Positions 1-12,224 of a stretch of 64,000 nucleotides of DNA are shown in pieces. Made by a program: the position numbers and the translations under genes. Source of the stretch: Annona cherimola (lineage: Eukaryota > Streptophyta > Magnoliopsida > Magnoliales > Annonaceae); contig CM059972.1 in NCBI GenBank assembly GCA_030490835.1, positions 40,465,452 through 40,529,451 on the forward strand, given 5' to 3'. The notes under the pieces are model-generated. The model made no database searches and was not told the origin of the DNA. It saw only the letters and a list, made by a program, of their open reading frames with translations. Positions within the stretch are counted from its first letter, which is position 1, and each line of letters begins with the position of its first letter.

Positions 1-144
1 CGTACCTGTGAACACCTTTTCCTCATGTTATTGAGATTCCATCCGGGTCAAGGCATGCACGTTTATCGGGTTTGTAGAAGTTCCTTACTTATTTGTTGCT
101 CCGACTATTCTGAGCTGAGAAGGTCTTCCACATCCTTGTGATGT

Positions 145-1396
145 CTACGCCTTATTTGGGCAATTCGGGGCAATGTGACCTGTCTGATCACAGATATAAC
201 ATTTAACGACTTTTGCTTCTCTCGTCCTGCACTCCTTGGCGATATGACCCATTTTCCCACATTTGTAGCACCGGTTCGAGCCCTTTAAACACTCACCTGC
301 ATGTCGCTTTTGACATTTTCTACATAGCGGCGAGCTTTTCTTCTTTGGGATTCCTTTTCCCTTTCTCACATTTCCTTTTCTAGCCTTTTCCTTCCCGGTT
401 TCTGTTTCCTTGGGACCCGTGCTGAACATTCTTGAGCCCAATCTCAGCTCTTGTGTTCTTAAAGCCTCAATTTCCAATGCCCTTGCTCTCTCGAGGCTTG
501 AAGCATAATTGTTAATCAGCAGAAGGGCAAGACTTTTCCAGAGATATGACCTCAATCCTTGTTGGAATCTCTGTGCCTTATTTCCTGGCACATTTGCGAG
601 GCACATATCTAACCAGAGCATTGAATTTTGTGGCGTACTCGGTGACCGTCATCCTCCCTTGATAAAGTTTTTCAAACTCTATCATTTTTTGACTTTGTAA
701 TCCAACGGGGAGGTATTCTTTTTTAAACTCTTCAACAAAAGTTTTCCAAGACACTTCTTCCGGTCGTGGCATTGTAATCAACATTATCTCCCACCATTCG
801 TGTGCATATTTCTCTAATAAATGAGTAGCACACAATACCTTTTGACGGTTATTGCACGGAGATATCCTGAATAATTTCTTGATCTCCGTCATCCACTATT
901 CTGCTTGCACCAGGTCAGGTTCTCCGGAAAACTACGGGGGTTGTTGTGCTAGAAATGCGTTGATGGCTCTCTTATCAGCTTCCATTAGATGATTTTCATC
1001 CCTTAGTGGTGCTAATGTGGAAATGGGGTCCGCCATTGGAGCAGGTCTTTCTCTTTTTATACCACCCAACTGAGCTTGTTGGGTTCTTGCCCATAGTCCT
1101 TGAATAATATCGACAGTTTGCGCCGCCCAGTCCCTAGCGGCTTGTTGCATCGCTTCTTTTACTGTTGCAATCACCCTTTCCTCTATGAGTCTAGCCTATC
1201 TTGACTCAATTTCCTCTTCTATATTCTTTTTAGGGTTTTCATCAGTTCTTCTTTGTTGATTCCTTTGATTGGGTCCTTATGTCACCAGCCTTCCTCTCTT
1301 AGGCCGACTAGACTCACTAACTTCATGTTGGCTTGGAATCTCTGTAGCTGTCTCTTTTCCTTTATTTCTCCTTAATCCTGACCTTGTCTCCACCAT
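145..1396 (-). pseudogene. gag: Broken gypsy gag with CCHC zinc knuckles (element I)
   Basis: This is the capsid/nucleocapsid protein gene of element I. The reading frame opens with an ATG at 1394-1396 and reads MVETRSGLRR. It runs through a conserved retrotransposon gag core around 578-892 (HEWWEIM, EFKKEYLP, FEKLYQG) and ends with cysteine knuckles (CRKC...; CYKCGKMGHIAKEC; CYICDQTGHIAPNC) near 150-320. The frame is interrupted by in-frame stops near 1278 (TAA), near 1196 (TAG), at 932-934 (TAG) and near 899 (TAG), and by a 1-nt frameshift near 600-620. The stops at glutamine-like positions look like CAA/CAG to TAA/TAG, that is C-to-T changes. The product would package element RNA if intact. 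The family call is firm; the exact 5' end is an inference. Confidence 0.8.
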
Positions 1397-1754
1397 CGTG
1401 TTATTCTGGGTATATAAAAGCACACGTTTTCATTTACAATTAATGTTAGATCATTGCATACGCATTTCATTACCATATGATCACAGCCAATTCGTTCAAT
1501 CATAATCATATCGTATCATTCAAGCTCATTCATCCATATATTTAAAACTCTTAAGTTTAGTTATATCAACATATTCATTCATCATCATCATATGTACAAC
1601 ATTTCATCCATAATTACTACATGTGAGGATATATCACACTTATATACACATGGCATAGCACACATATCTTACCTATGTACATGTCAGTCTGTCATAGAAA
1701 CCATATTGTCATCAAGCCATAATTATACATACACAACTTAGAAAATAAGAAAGT
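1397..1754 (-). other. Spacer between the upstream ORF and gag of element I
   Basis: About 360 bases with no reading frame of note and AT-rich composition. It includes TATATAAAAG-like sequence near 1410-1420 and several CAT-rich stretches. I see no gene in it. It could contain a promoter or splice signals serving gag, but nothing in the sequence decides this. Confidence 0.4.
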
Positions 1755-2603
1755 TCATTGCCTGCCTGGGTCTCTCCTTATGTATCGTCTACGATTAGGT
1801 GGAACTTGGGAGGGTGCCTTGGTGATCGTGCTAGTGTCAGACCCCACACAGACCTCCTCCTCTCCACTGTTGTCGTTATCATTGTCATCTTCCTCCTCGT
1901 CCTCACTTACATACTCCTCTAACACCTCCTCTTCCTCCCTTACATACTCCTCTCTTTCTTCTTCTTCTTCCTTGACAGGTTCGAGGAATTCCATAGGATC
2001 ATCATCATCATCATTAATTTCCTCAAGCCGGAAAATTTCACCTATCTTCTCAAATATATGAAGCATAACCTCATCGAGTCAAGGAGCTGCAGGTACTTCA
2101 ATGACTCCTTCAGCACGACGTTTTTCAATATAAAGGGTCATTTGTTTTTCCCTCTGGTGAAGTCTATCCCAACTTACCCCATAGCGGAACTGGACACACC
2201 CATCAACAAACTTATACCACGGGACAGAGTCAGGTGGTGTGGGTGCCGGAATCTTTTTCCAAAAGTCCTGAAGGTCTTGTGGAACCACATTATCTGTAGG
2301 AACACGGGGAGACCGTGGGACACCAAGATAAGTTCCTGGAAGCACTCGTGCTCTAAATTCATAACTCGAGGACTCTCCTAGACTTTGTCTGTGCTGACCG
2401 GGGGAGACATGATAGCTTCCTGGAGGTTGGACAGGAGTGCGTCTAGGTGAAAATCCTGGGGGGACTACTGGGAACTGTGTTGTGTTTCGCTGTGATCCCC
2501 ACCACCTATCCAAATTCTCTTCCCTTCTACGTCTCCTTTCCTCCTCCTCTCTCTCCCTTTGCAGTTCTTCTGCACTCATCATTCTCTTTCCCCTATTCGC
2601 CAT
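1755..2603 (-). pseudogene. Extra ORF between primer site and gag (element I), one stop
   Basis: A coding-like frame starts MANRGKRMMSAEELQ at 2603, about 170 bases downstream of the primer site, and ends at 1755. It is 174 codons, then one TGA (2079-2081, probably from CGA), then continues in the same frame for another 100 or so codons. The first part has an arginine/glutamate-rich helix (residues 10-30), a proline-rich middle and a tryptophan/tyrosine-containing segment (FWKKIPAPTP, WYKFVDG). The second part is strongly acidic, with long runs of D and E, and ends in a basic tail (RRRYIRRDPGRQ). I do not recognise the family. Position before gag recalls the extra 5' ORFs of some Tat/Ogre elements, but no similarity is claimed. 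No membrane segment is seen. It may be a nucleic-acid or chromatin-binding accessory protein; this is a guess. Confidence 0.55.
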
Positions 2604-2770
2604 CTATACAAACATAGCAATTTAATTGCATTGCAAAACAATTTATCATCATATATCATGAATTTCATCATGTTAAAAACATATCTATTCATCATCTAAT
2701 CATGTCTATTTCATCATATTCTTTCAATTTTCTATATTTAGAAATTTTCCATGCCTATTTACCAATCCAT

Positions 2771-2782
2771 GCTCTGATACCA
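2771..2782 (-). other. Primer binding site, initiator Met-tRNA (element I)
   Basis: On the minus strand this reads TGGTATCAGAGC, the usual complement of the plant initiator Met-tRNA 3' end. It sits five bases inside the LTR end at 2788, as expected for minus-strand DNA priming. Confidence 0.9.
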
Positions 2783-2787
2783 AGCTC

Positions 2788-5700
2788 TGTGGCGCCCCAA
2801 ACCTATGCGTCACATCCTGAGCCTTACCTCGAGACCGTTATTGATTGGTAAACATGATCAGGATTGTTGCCCTGTCACACGGCGGGTTTTAACGGATATT
2901 TATCCAATTAAATGTATTCTCATAGAAGTTTATCTCCTTATATTTTTTCATCATATGCATATCTAGGTCATTTCCATCCAACCATTGGATAGTTATGCAT
3001 GATGTTCAAGAGACATTTCAATTTTCACATAAATCAGATGTCACAACATGTATCATCCATAGTTGTCAACATAAAACATCAAAGTAATTTACAACAATTC
3101 AACATAAGTTTTCCATGACATCAGACTACTATTGATTTTCCATTTCTTTAATGATCTGCTCTTGCTCCGTTGCTAGGTCCTTTCTTTTACCTGTCTTTGG
3201 GTTTGGAAAATGAAAATGTGAGTCGAAACTCAATAAGCAAGCTATTTATATTTCACAGGCAAATCATTATAGGCAACATTTTACATTTAAAATAACATGG
3301 AAAGCAATTTACACCTTTTAGAAAGGTATATCTTGAAAACATAGTTCTTGTACCCATCACGAGTACGACATGCATAATGTAAAGCAAAATCATGAACATG
3401 TCCTTCATAGGATGGAAGCTAGTTAGGCAACCATCTGTACTTGTCTTCTCCCATCTCAGAGAGGGCGCCGCCGGCCTTAGGCCTATTTTAGCGACTTTGC
3501 CATACCAAACGGGGACAATCGGTCCACTTATACTTTTCAGGTGGAGCTAGTACTTTGTGCACATGAACTTTCATAAAAACCATCTTTAACATGCTAGCAT
3601 GATTTTTCATTCAAATAAGTAGAATCACATCATTTTTCATAACATTTATCAATAAAATTTCATAATACCACATAGTAAACAAAAATATCATTTCAACACG
3701 TATTTAACTAAGGAATGGCCACCATTAAATACCTTTAAACAATTTCAATATTCACATCAAATGGTTAAAACAAAATCGCATTTACTTAAAGAAATTTAGA
3801 AAAATAAGAATCGTTTAGAAAATTTGCTTGCTTACTTGTTTCACTTTAGCTTTCCAAGTCTACTTTTTCTTTGCCCTTGCCTACATGAGAATAACATAAT
3901 ATTCATATATTCCTTTTTCTTGCATCTCATTTAGTTTTCCAACCCATTTTCATTATCATACGCAATTCATTTTACTTCTCAAGTCATTATGCATATATAT
4001 CACACACTTGCACATTCCATTGACTAATACACAACATATTTAATCTCATAAGTAGGGTAACCATTCAATCACATAATAATCAACTAATAATTATCATTCA
4101 AAGGTTCATTACCTTCCATACACTATTTTTCACTTATTTTCTAAAATTTTCTACATCGGTGCTCATTGTAAGCACACGTTGTTGCCTTAAACAACATTAA
4201 TTAATTCCAAAATTTGAAATTAAAATCATGCTTCTAAATAGATATATAATCATGAATTTTATCATATTTTCATGCATTTTTGCACATAATCAAATTACAT
4301 ATGTATAAGATGCATTTCATAAAATTTTTCAAGTCAGGAACTTTGTCCATATTTCAGCATGATAATCATTCTTAATTACCACTTTATTTAGGGTATTTTT
4401 ATGGAATTTTAATCCACTAATCACAAGTTTCCAAAACAGCAACTTTGAAACCCATTTTTCACACGTTTAACATGTTTTTCAATACTTAACCCTAAACAGT
4501 CTTATAATTCCAAAAATCTAAATTTTCCTAACCCAAATCTTGGGTATTAACATATACTTAACATCCATAATTTAACTCTTCTCAAAACAGCAACTTACTA
4601 CCCTATTTCGGGCGCCGTTTTCACCCCATTTAGACATCTTTTCATAAAATTCATAAAATTAGATTTGGGGCTTATCTTACCAAATCCTTTTGGGAATCCA
4701 TAGTACCCTAATCCTAGGGTATTTTACCCTATATAAATTCCATAAACCATTTAATCTTATTTCAACACCATTTTTAACATAAAATGGAAAAATTGGGTCA
4801 TACATCACTTTGAATTCCATTCTTTCTAAAATTCATATCTTAAGCTTAAATCAACATATATATTTCATTAAAACATGATTAATAGCCTAAACATGTTATT
4901 AATCCAATATAGCAACTTATTTCTTGCATTTAAGATTTATCAAGTTGAGTTTTCAACTCATAGTCCATTCTAAACTCCATTTCAACCACATAAATCATTG
5001 AAATCCATTCATATAACTTAATACTCATTCAATATTTGATCAAATGACATATTGAACCACCATTTAAGGAAACTTGATGCATCAAATTCTTATCCAAAAA
5101 CTTGGAGTTTAAAACCTAAAATCAAAAGGTTTAACTTAACACATACACTTACTTGATTGTTGAACTCAAACCCTAATCACTTGTGCTTGATTTCTCCTCC
5201 TTTTTCCCTTTCTTTTTCCTTCTTTTTTCCTTCCTTTTTCTTCCTCCTTGCTGGCATAACCTTGGACGTGAGCTGCTGTGGTGTGGAGAGTGGATTTTTG
5301 CAACTTAGAAAATTTCTTTCCAACCTCTCTCTCACTTGGCCGTCCATGCCTTATATAGAGCTGAATTTCTCCATCTTGTGGACCCCACTAGGAGCTGGAT
5401 TTCCACTAGTGATTCAATGCATTCTTACCCCTAAATGTTCTGTGTAAATTGTGGTCATGTAAGATATTTTTACCATATTTTTTTAAAAGCAAAAATCTAC
5501 TCAAGATAAATTCAAACAAGCTGTCCACTTTCACACATCCACATTGCTGCCCCTTTTCCAGATTTTTTCCATTTTTTTAACAACCTTAATTTAAGGGTAA
5601 TTTATAAAATTAATTATTAATTATTTTAACCATTAATTTGGCATAAAAAATCAACAAAAATTGCAGCAGCAACACCTCTACACATCCATATGCATGACCC

Positions 5701-6690
5701 ATGCTGTCCACCATTTTATCATTCAAAGTGCAACTACTATTAACGATTTTTGCAGGGATTTTTCACATGAATAAATGCACATTTATATGTCCCTACATGT
5801 CAGCTATTTAAATATATAAATTATAAAATAAAAAATTTAAAAAAATCCAGCAGCAGCCATGTTGACGTCCGTGCATTGCCACCTCTCCTATGCTCCTTTG
5901 AGATCACCGCTAGGCTCTTAAATATTCACATTAGAGCAGGGATAATGCATTGATTTTTACATTTTACAATAATGTATAAAATATCCAGGTTTTAAGCTGG
6001 ATTGGAAACCTATTTTGGCCACTAAAATCTGCATTCAATCCATGTACTCCATGCCATTAATGCATGGTACTTTTAAGGTGTAAAAGTCAACTATATGCAC
6101 CTTTTCTAATTCAGTTATTTTCCCAAAATAATTAGCTTAATCTAAACCTTCCAAAATTTTTATCTCATAATTTCATTCAACCGCTTCAAATTTCATCTCA
6201 ATCCGATTTTCCTAGCTCAAGTTATAGCCGTTTGAAGTTAACGGTTGAAGTTAAACTATGATCAATTAATCATCACCCTAATTTCATCAAGGATTTTCAT
6301 AACCCAATAATCCCATAAGATTAAGACCATTATCATCAACTTCTCTTTCAAATTTCACTTGAATCCGCCTTATAGGCGTTGAGTTATGAATTTTCTTGTA
6401 TTTTTTCACTTAACTTGATAATTATCTTTTAAATCCTCATAATTCATATCAAATAATTTAAATTAATTATCCATGATATATTGGTGTATTTAAATCACCA
6501 ACAATTTACTTTAATCCCATTGTCCCATATCAGCTCATAACGATTACTCGAATCATTATTACTAATCCTTAGCCCTAATTGCAATAATTTAGCAAAATCA
6601 CAAAATCAATCAAAATTCATAAATTCACATATACATCACATGTAAATGTTCAATGCATACATTTTATTCCTTCATATATTGGGTTTCACA
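2788..6690 (-). repeat. 5' LTR of element I, 3.9 kb
   Basis: On the minus strand the LTR starts TGTGAAACCC at 6690 and ends GGCGCCACA at 2788. A TATA-like CTATATAAG lies at 5350-5358. About 200 bases downstream is a consensus splice donor, AA|GTAAGTG (GT at 5151-5152). A 45-nt purine-rich block at 3836-3880 is bounded by an acceptor-like GTAG and a donor-like GTAAGCAAGC. A GC-rich block near 3455-3485 (GGGCGCCGCCGGCC) and a GATCACTTGG-type element are shared with the other gypsy LTRs here. The rest is AT-rich with no ORF of note; the small ORF at 5157-5447 is probably chance or leader sequence. Confidence 0.88.
3836..3880 (-). other. Candidate mini-exon in LTR of element I
   Basis: On the minus strand an AG acceptor (TCTCATGTAG|GCAAGG) precedes 45 purine-rich bases, followed by AA|GTAAGCAAGC. 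The same block with the same two boundaries occurs in the LTRs of F, H, E and D/L although neighbouring sequence is diverged. Splicing is inferred, not shown. Confidence 0.4.
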
Positions 6691-6890
6691 ATATGATTAA
6701 TCTAGATAGGGGAGCAAATTAGAAAGAATACAGAATCCAAGTCGATAGAGCCAAGTCGACTCCGACCAGCCCATTTCCTCTCTCTCAATCTTGGCTCTCG
6801 CTTTCACTCTTTCTCTCTCCAATTCTACTTCAAGTCTTCTATCTTTAGTGCATTCTCTCTCTCTCTCTCTGTGCTCTCTCTCTCACAGAT
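6691..6890. other. 200-bp island between two gypsy LTRs; likely old copia remnant
   Basis: This stretch lies between the end of LTR I and the start of LTR F. It holds two GTCGA-type motifs (near 6739-6768) followed by a pyrimidine-rich region with (CT)n runs at 6849-6890. The same combination, GTCGAC motifs then a CT-rich leader, occurs ahead of the third ORF in copia elements A and B. It is therefore probably a fragment of an older copia element into which I and F inserted. No gene is visible. Confidence 0.4.
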
Positions 6891-7937
6891 TGTGGCGCCC
6901 CAGCCCGAGCGTCACAACTTTACTCCAAGATCTATCAATTGGTAAACGTGATCAGGATTGTTGACCTGTCACTTGGCGAGCTCTTTGGATATTTATCCCT
7001 TTTATCTTAACCCTTTAGGAGTTTAATCATTTTTAAACATTTCCTTGGAAATATACAGATATGTTCTCATAATTTTCCATTTCTTAACCATTTCATGATG
7101 AATCATTCTTAATAATTGATCATAATTTTTTTCGCTATTTATAGTCATAATCATCATTTAGTCATAAACATAATAAAATCCTTATACAACATTCAGACAT
7201 CAACAATGTCATTAATATATAACCATACAAACTCATAGAGTCAATCACAGGAACTTATAAAAATTCATTTTTTTCCTTGAATCTCCGCCTATGCTCCTTG
7301 CATAGTTCTTCCTTTCACCTGTCTTTAGGATTTGAAAAACAAAACTGTGAGTCAAAACTCAATAAGCAAGCAATAAGGTTTTCAGGAAATTCATTTTCAA
7401 AGTAAATTCTTATAAATGTATTTTCCTCCATTCGGTTGAAGACACTTACCAAGTGATCAACTACCTATGGAGTAAAAACCTTTTCATAAACCATTCATGG
7501 AAAGTTACATTATACCCTCTCAAGGATATATCTTAAAACATGTTTCTCATACCCATTCAGAGTATATTATAAATAATGCAATGCATCATTTAAAATCATA
7601 ACATTCCTTTGGATAGAAGCTAGCTAGGTAACCATCCACTTTCATCCTCTCTCCCATTCTAGGGAGGCGCCGCAGCGCCTCGGCCCCTCTTAGCGACTTG
7701 CCCGTACCAAAGGGGGACATTCGGTCCGCTTACACCTTTGAGGTGGACCTCATGCTTTTGTGCACATGCTTTCTTTCATAAACATAAACTTGACATGCTA
7801 GCATGATTTTTCATTCATAAATCATGAATTCATCATTTATCATAAGTACTTGAAAAGCAGTAAGTAATTCATTTATTTCAATAGAAACAACATTTCAATA
7901 CGCATTTAGACAAGGAATGGATATCCTTAAACAACTT

Positions 7938-7942
7938 ATAAA
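7938..7942. repeat. TSD of element B, left copy
   Basis: ATAAA directly before TGTTGG at 7943. The matching copy is at 18873-18877 directly after CCAACA. A five-base duplication is what a copia integrase makes. Confidence 0.9.
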
Positions 7943-9654
7943 TGTTGGTCCCGAGTTGATGACTAAACCCAAGAGGGGAGGGGTGAATTGGGTTCTTTAA
8001 AAAATTCTTTGGTAAATTAAAATCTTAACCCCTTTAAAGATTAATTCCCTTTTTAAAGAAAATAGAGAGCAATTTAGATAAAGCAGTAAAAGGAAGCAGA
8101 AGACAAGATTTATAGTGGTTCGGGCAAACCTTCCCTACTCCACTCTTCCAAGCTCACACTCCGTTGTGACTTGGGTTCCACTATGTATTCCTCGAATACA
8201 CTTAGAGTCTCCGCTCTCTTCTAGATTCCAGCTCTAGGGGGCATCACAACTTAGAGCCTATGCTCTCTTCTAGATTTCAGCTCTAGGGGGCATACACAAC
8301 TTACTGCACAAGTAGGTGATGAGTTCCACTCCAATCACACACTACTTTGCATACACTTGATCTTAGCTACTCAAGCTAAATCAAGGTTAATACAACAAGA
8401 CTTTGAAATAAGAAAAACTACACTTTACAGAGATGTGTAGACAGGTTGAGCTCGAGGAAGAATTCGGAAGCAGCTTGGATGATTCTCGATGAAGCAGCGT
8501 GCAACCTGAAGCTCTCTTCTTCCTTAGAATGTATATGGACCACTCAAAAATGGAGAAAAGTGAAAAGGATTCCTCTCTAGCACTTCTTTTCTCTCTTTGG
8601 ACTTTGTAGAGTATATAGTAGTGTCTTGTAATGTTCTTGTGTATATTCACGTTCATTTGAGGGTCCTTATATAGAAAGAGAAGGATTTGAACGTTGTAGA
8701 GGTGGTTGGCGCGCAATAAATGAACTCCAACGTTCAAAAATTCGAACGTCATTTTCCAAGTCGAAGATGGAGTCGACTTGGCCTGCGACTTGGCTTCCAA
8801 GTCGCACCTGGAGTCGACCTCGTTTGCGACTCCAGTTCTTCAGATTTCCAAGTCCGAGTCTTGGGTCGACTTGGCTTTCAGACTTCAACTCAAGTCGATC
8901 CTGGAGTCGACTTGGGTTGCGACTTGGCGTGGTCTTTTGCAAAAACGCCTTGCTCTTCTTGAATTGACTTGAACTTTGTAAAATTGGTCTTCATGACTTG
9001 AGTATTGCTTCATTTGGAATAAGCTTGAAGATTAGCTTTGGACTTGATAGACTTGATTTGAACTTTGAATATGAATCTTAGCTTTGATCTTCAAGAAACT
9101 TGAGTTGCTTTTTGAGAATGGACTTTGCATCTTATTTGGATTTGATAAAGTCTAAATGGATCCTTGGAATAAGCTTGAAACTTCAATCTTCAAGTCTGAA
9201 CTCCTCAAGTCGAAGTTGGAGTCGACCTTGTCTGCGACTTCGCCCAAGTCGCACCTGGAGTCGACTTCGCCTGCGACTTCGCCATGTCCGTTTCCACATT
9301 TTCAACTCTGGACACTTTTTGACGTTTGAAGTCGATGCTGGAGTCGACTTCGTCTGAGACTTGGCTTCCCAAGTCGCACGTGGAGTCGACTTGGCCTGCG
9401 ACTTTACTTGCTTGTTTTCTATTTTCAATGCTATCCACCTTTTGCCATTTGAAGTCGCTTGTGAAGTCGACTTAGGTATCGACTTCACCCCAAGTCGAAG
9501 TCCAAGTCGACTTGGTAATCGACTTGACTTCTTTGCTTTCCTTAAACACTTGGCAAACTCATTAGTACACTTTATATACTCAAATTAGTCTTTGTTTAAT
9601 CATCAAAACTTATGCTTTGGTCAATTTGTTTTGTTTTGAACATTGTTTCCAACA
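7943..9654 (-). repeat. 3' LTR of element B
   Basis: 1712 bp, TGTTGG...CAACA on the minus strand. A TATA box TATATAAGG lies at 8665-8673 (minus). Upstream of it are two clusters of GTCGAC-centred dyads, at 8757-8926 and 9190-9517. Downstream is a tandem pair of a 50-bp unit containing CCCCCTAGAGCT (about 8205-8295). Short ORFs crossing the clusters encode KSQAKSTP-like low-complexity peptides and are not taken as genes. Confidence 0.92.
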
Positions 9655-9668
9655 ATTTCCCCCTTTTT
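9655..9668 (-). other. Polypurine tract of element B
   Basis: AAAAAGGGGGAAAT on the minus strand abuts the 3' LTR start at 9654. It primes plus-strand DNA synthesis. Element A has nearly the same tract. Confidence 0.85.
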
Positions 9669-10020
9669 GATGATTGACAAAACTACATTTGAGTTGATAC
9701 CTTTCAAAACATTAAGCATGTTCGTATATTTTTTGAAAAACAGAGCATTGTCCTAGGTACTTTCAAACATATAGTTCAGAGCTTTTGAATTTCAAACCAT
9801 TATCATAGAAAGAAAAAAATATATTCATGACAGAGCATTACTTTCATATCATTCATATCATTCAAACATTCATATTAATCATTGCAAGCATAACACAACT
9901 TTCATATATGTATCAAGTTTCAAAATACAATGTAAAACAAAAATGAAACCTAGATACAAATTACCCAACCCAAACAAAAAGAAAACTCTCAAACCTATCT
10001 TTTCTCCCCCTTTTTGTCAA
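9669..10020 (-). other. Noncoding spacer between third ORF and polypurine tract (B)
   Basis: About 350 AT-rich bases with no coding frame. The equivalent stretch in A is 40474-40900. The two share short blocks such as the sequence around the polypurine tract, but I see no gene or RNA structure. Confidence 0.6.
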
Positions 10021-11607
10021 TCACTCAAAAAATTTGTCAATTACCAAAGACTTGGTAAATTGAAATTGGGAAATGGGATAGATAGATTGAGTTGGTTTGA
10101 TGGGACGGACATGGGCGGATGAGTAGTAAGATGAGCATGGTGCGGGAGTCGGGTCACGTCGAACTGATCCGGTATCAAATGGATCAAGTTCGGGTATGGG
10201 TTGGTTTTGGTGACGACCCGATGCAAGGTAATAGCGGATTGTACGCATTTCCCGATCGATTCGATCTTGTCGGGAATGCATATTATTGATTGCCGCCAAC
10301 ACTTCGGTCACAAGACTCGTCATCCGGTCTTCTTGGTGACCCATTTCTTCACGGATGGCAACGATTTCATCTCTAAGATCTTTTAGAGTGACCTCCTCAG
10401 ATGAGGTTGGAGGCATCCGTTCTGGTGCAGCGGACCCTTGTGGAGAGTAGGATCTGTGCGAGATGGGTGAAGGAGGCTCTGCTGGAGCGGCCGGTGCCTC
10501 GGGAGGTTGCTCCCCCTCAGCTTGTGCATTATCTTCATGCTCTTCTTCTGGAGCTTCTGGCCTGAGTTCAAGCACATTGATTTTCGTCCTCTGGATCAGT
10601 GCTTTGTTGATGGCGTTGGTGGACTTAAGCACTTCAAAAGGCTCACCTTCAATGTCCACTCCAAAGAATTCGAGGATCTTTGTGATCCAAGTGCCATAAG
10701 GGAGGACTCCTCATGGGTTGTCCTTTCTAGATGCCAAGGCTTCAAGAAACAATCTTGGGAGGCTCACCTTGACTCTATTGGCTACTTTTCATAAAATCCC
10801 AGCTTCTTGTGGGTTCAATTGATTTCTCCCACCGCCCTTTGGGTAGATGCAGTGGGCAATGAGAAGTCTTAGGACCCGTAACCTGGGTGATAGATCCATG
10901 TATCGAAGAAATTTGATTCCCGGGTGATACTTGTTACTCTGGGTGAGCTGATTGTATATCTGATCCATTGTGAGATCTTCAGGAAAAGGCTCTTCTACAT
11001 AAGGGACTCCAAGTATTTGTCCTAAATGAATCATTGCTCCAGTCTGACTTGGAGTTATCTCGTTTCCAATGTCTATTTCTACTCCTTTGACAAATGTTCC
11101 ATAATATTCTTCGTCCCATAGATAATAAAATAATCGGGTAAGATCTGGATAGACTCGTTCATCCTCTTTTAACAATTTGGTCCATCCTTGAAAATCTAAT
11201 AGGTCTTCTATGTCGGACCCATAATCTTCCAAAAATTTAAAATCTATGATTTTAGGTATGAATACCTTCCGTTCATAGAAATGTTTGTAAAACCTGCTGT
11301 GCTCGAGCTCGGTTTTAAAGTAGGTCGTGGGCATCTTCAACACTTGGGTTTTCCCGGCCGCAGTGCCCCTTCTGCTTGCCCCAGACTGTGTGCTCTGTGA
11401 GGTTTGGGCTTGTTCCTCACGACCCGCAGTGTTGGATGGAGTTCCTTCTTGGAATCGAACTCTCCTGCCTGTTGATGTAGAGGGTTCCTCCCTTGTCCTC
11501 TTAGTGGGTGTCCTAGCTTTCCTAGGAACTCCTTTTTCTGTATGAGATGAAGGTTGTGTGGGAACCCGTTTGGGGTATGGTTTTGATACGGCTTTCTTTG
11601 GTGCCAT
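10021..11607 (-). pseudogene. Envelope-position ORF of element B, two in-frame stops
   Basis: This is the third ORF of the element, starting MAPKKAVSKPYPKR at 11607. It matches the open ORF of A over its whole length. The first 272 codons are open to a TGA at 10789-10791, where A has TGG. A second TGA lies at 10711-10713. The frame is otherwise kept to FFE at 10021. The protein has a basic N-terminus with an RRVRF patch, a conserved core (FYERKVFIPKIIDF, DLLDFQGWTKLL, HCIYPKGGGRNQ) known from plant transposon-associated proteins, a glutamate/proline-rich linker and a C-terminal coiled-coil. I see no signal peptide or convincing membrane segment, so the label envelope-like refers to position only. 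Confidence 0.85.
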
Positions 11608-12044
11608 TTGGAGCTTGGAGTTAGAAATTTAGAGCTTTGGGAATTTGAGAGGGAATGACAGTGAGTGAGAAGAGGAGCTGTGAGAGAGAGAGATAGAGAG
11701 AGAGAGACGCCAGACGGAGGGTTTTGCCGGAGGGAAGAAGAATCGCCGGAGGCAGAGGATTCGGGAAAAAGGAAGAAGGAGACTTGCTGGAAATGAAGAG
11801 GAACGGAAACGGAAGTTTTCCAGAGACAGGGAGAACCGGAATCCGAGAGGGAGGTGCCGGAGATGAAGAGGAGCGGAGAGGAAAATGAGACGGAGAGAGA
11901 GGGCTGTCGGTGAGGAAAGCTGGAAACGGCGAGAGAGAAATCGCCGGAGAGGAGGAAAGGAAAACAGAGTGGCGGGAAATGGAGAAAGAAGAAGAGAGAG
12001 AGGAGAAGAAAAGGGGAGAGGGAGAGAAGACGGACGGTCGCGCG

Positions 12045-12190
12045 CATGGAGTCGACTTGCCCTAGGCGAAGTCGACTTCGACCCTTGTGGAGTCGACTTC
12101 GCTGTTGAAGCGGAGTCGACTTCACTTTCCCAAGTCGACTTGGCGGAGTCGACTTGGCTCTCATGGAGTCGACTTGACCTATCGACTTGA
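12045..12190 (-). repeat. GTCGAC motif cluster ahead of the third ORF (B)
   Basis: At least seven GTCGAC-containing motifs lie between pol and the third ORF, next to a purine-rich (plus strand) region at 11640-12040 that is CT-rich on the minus strand. The motif is the same as in the U3 part of the LTRs. A has an equivalent cluster at 38513-38665. Confidence 0.75.
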
Positions 12191-12224
12191 CCTTTTCAGA
12201 TTTTAGTTTCTTGTTTGATATTTC

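Larger units (their letters stand above)
1..6690 (-). mobile_element. Element I: partial Ty3-gypsy LTR retrotransposon, 5' part
   Basis: A minus-strand element enters the window from the left. Reading leftward from 6690 the order is a complete 5' LTR, a Met-tRNA primer binding site, an extra ORF, then gag with zinc knuckles. Pol and the 3' LTR lie outside the window. The base after the LTR starts ATATG (6691-6695), one half of a possible target-site duplication. The LTR end sequences resemble those of D, G, H and L, so I belong to the same broad gypsy group, but no pol is visible to fix its clade. The coding part has several stops and a frameshift, so this copy is defective. Confidence 0.85.

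Noticed and set aside
1780..2061. Serine-rich plus-strand ORF
   Set aside because: It is the antisense shadow of the acidic minus-strand ORF, with GAG/GAA codons read as CTC/TTC.
8387..9588. Several overlapping ORFs with KSQAKSTP-like or SRLRLR-like repeats (also 17605-18806, 32062-32447, 40980-41366)
   Set aside because: They are translations of the GTCGAC dyad array in several frames on both strands. They lie in U3 and have no protein family features.
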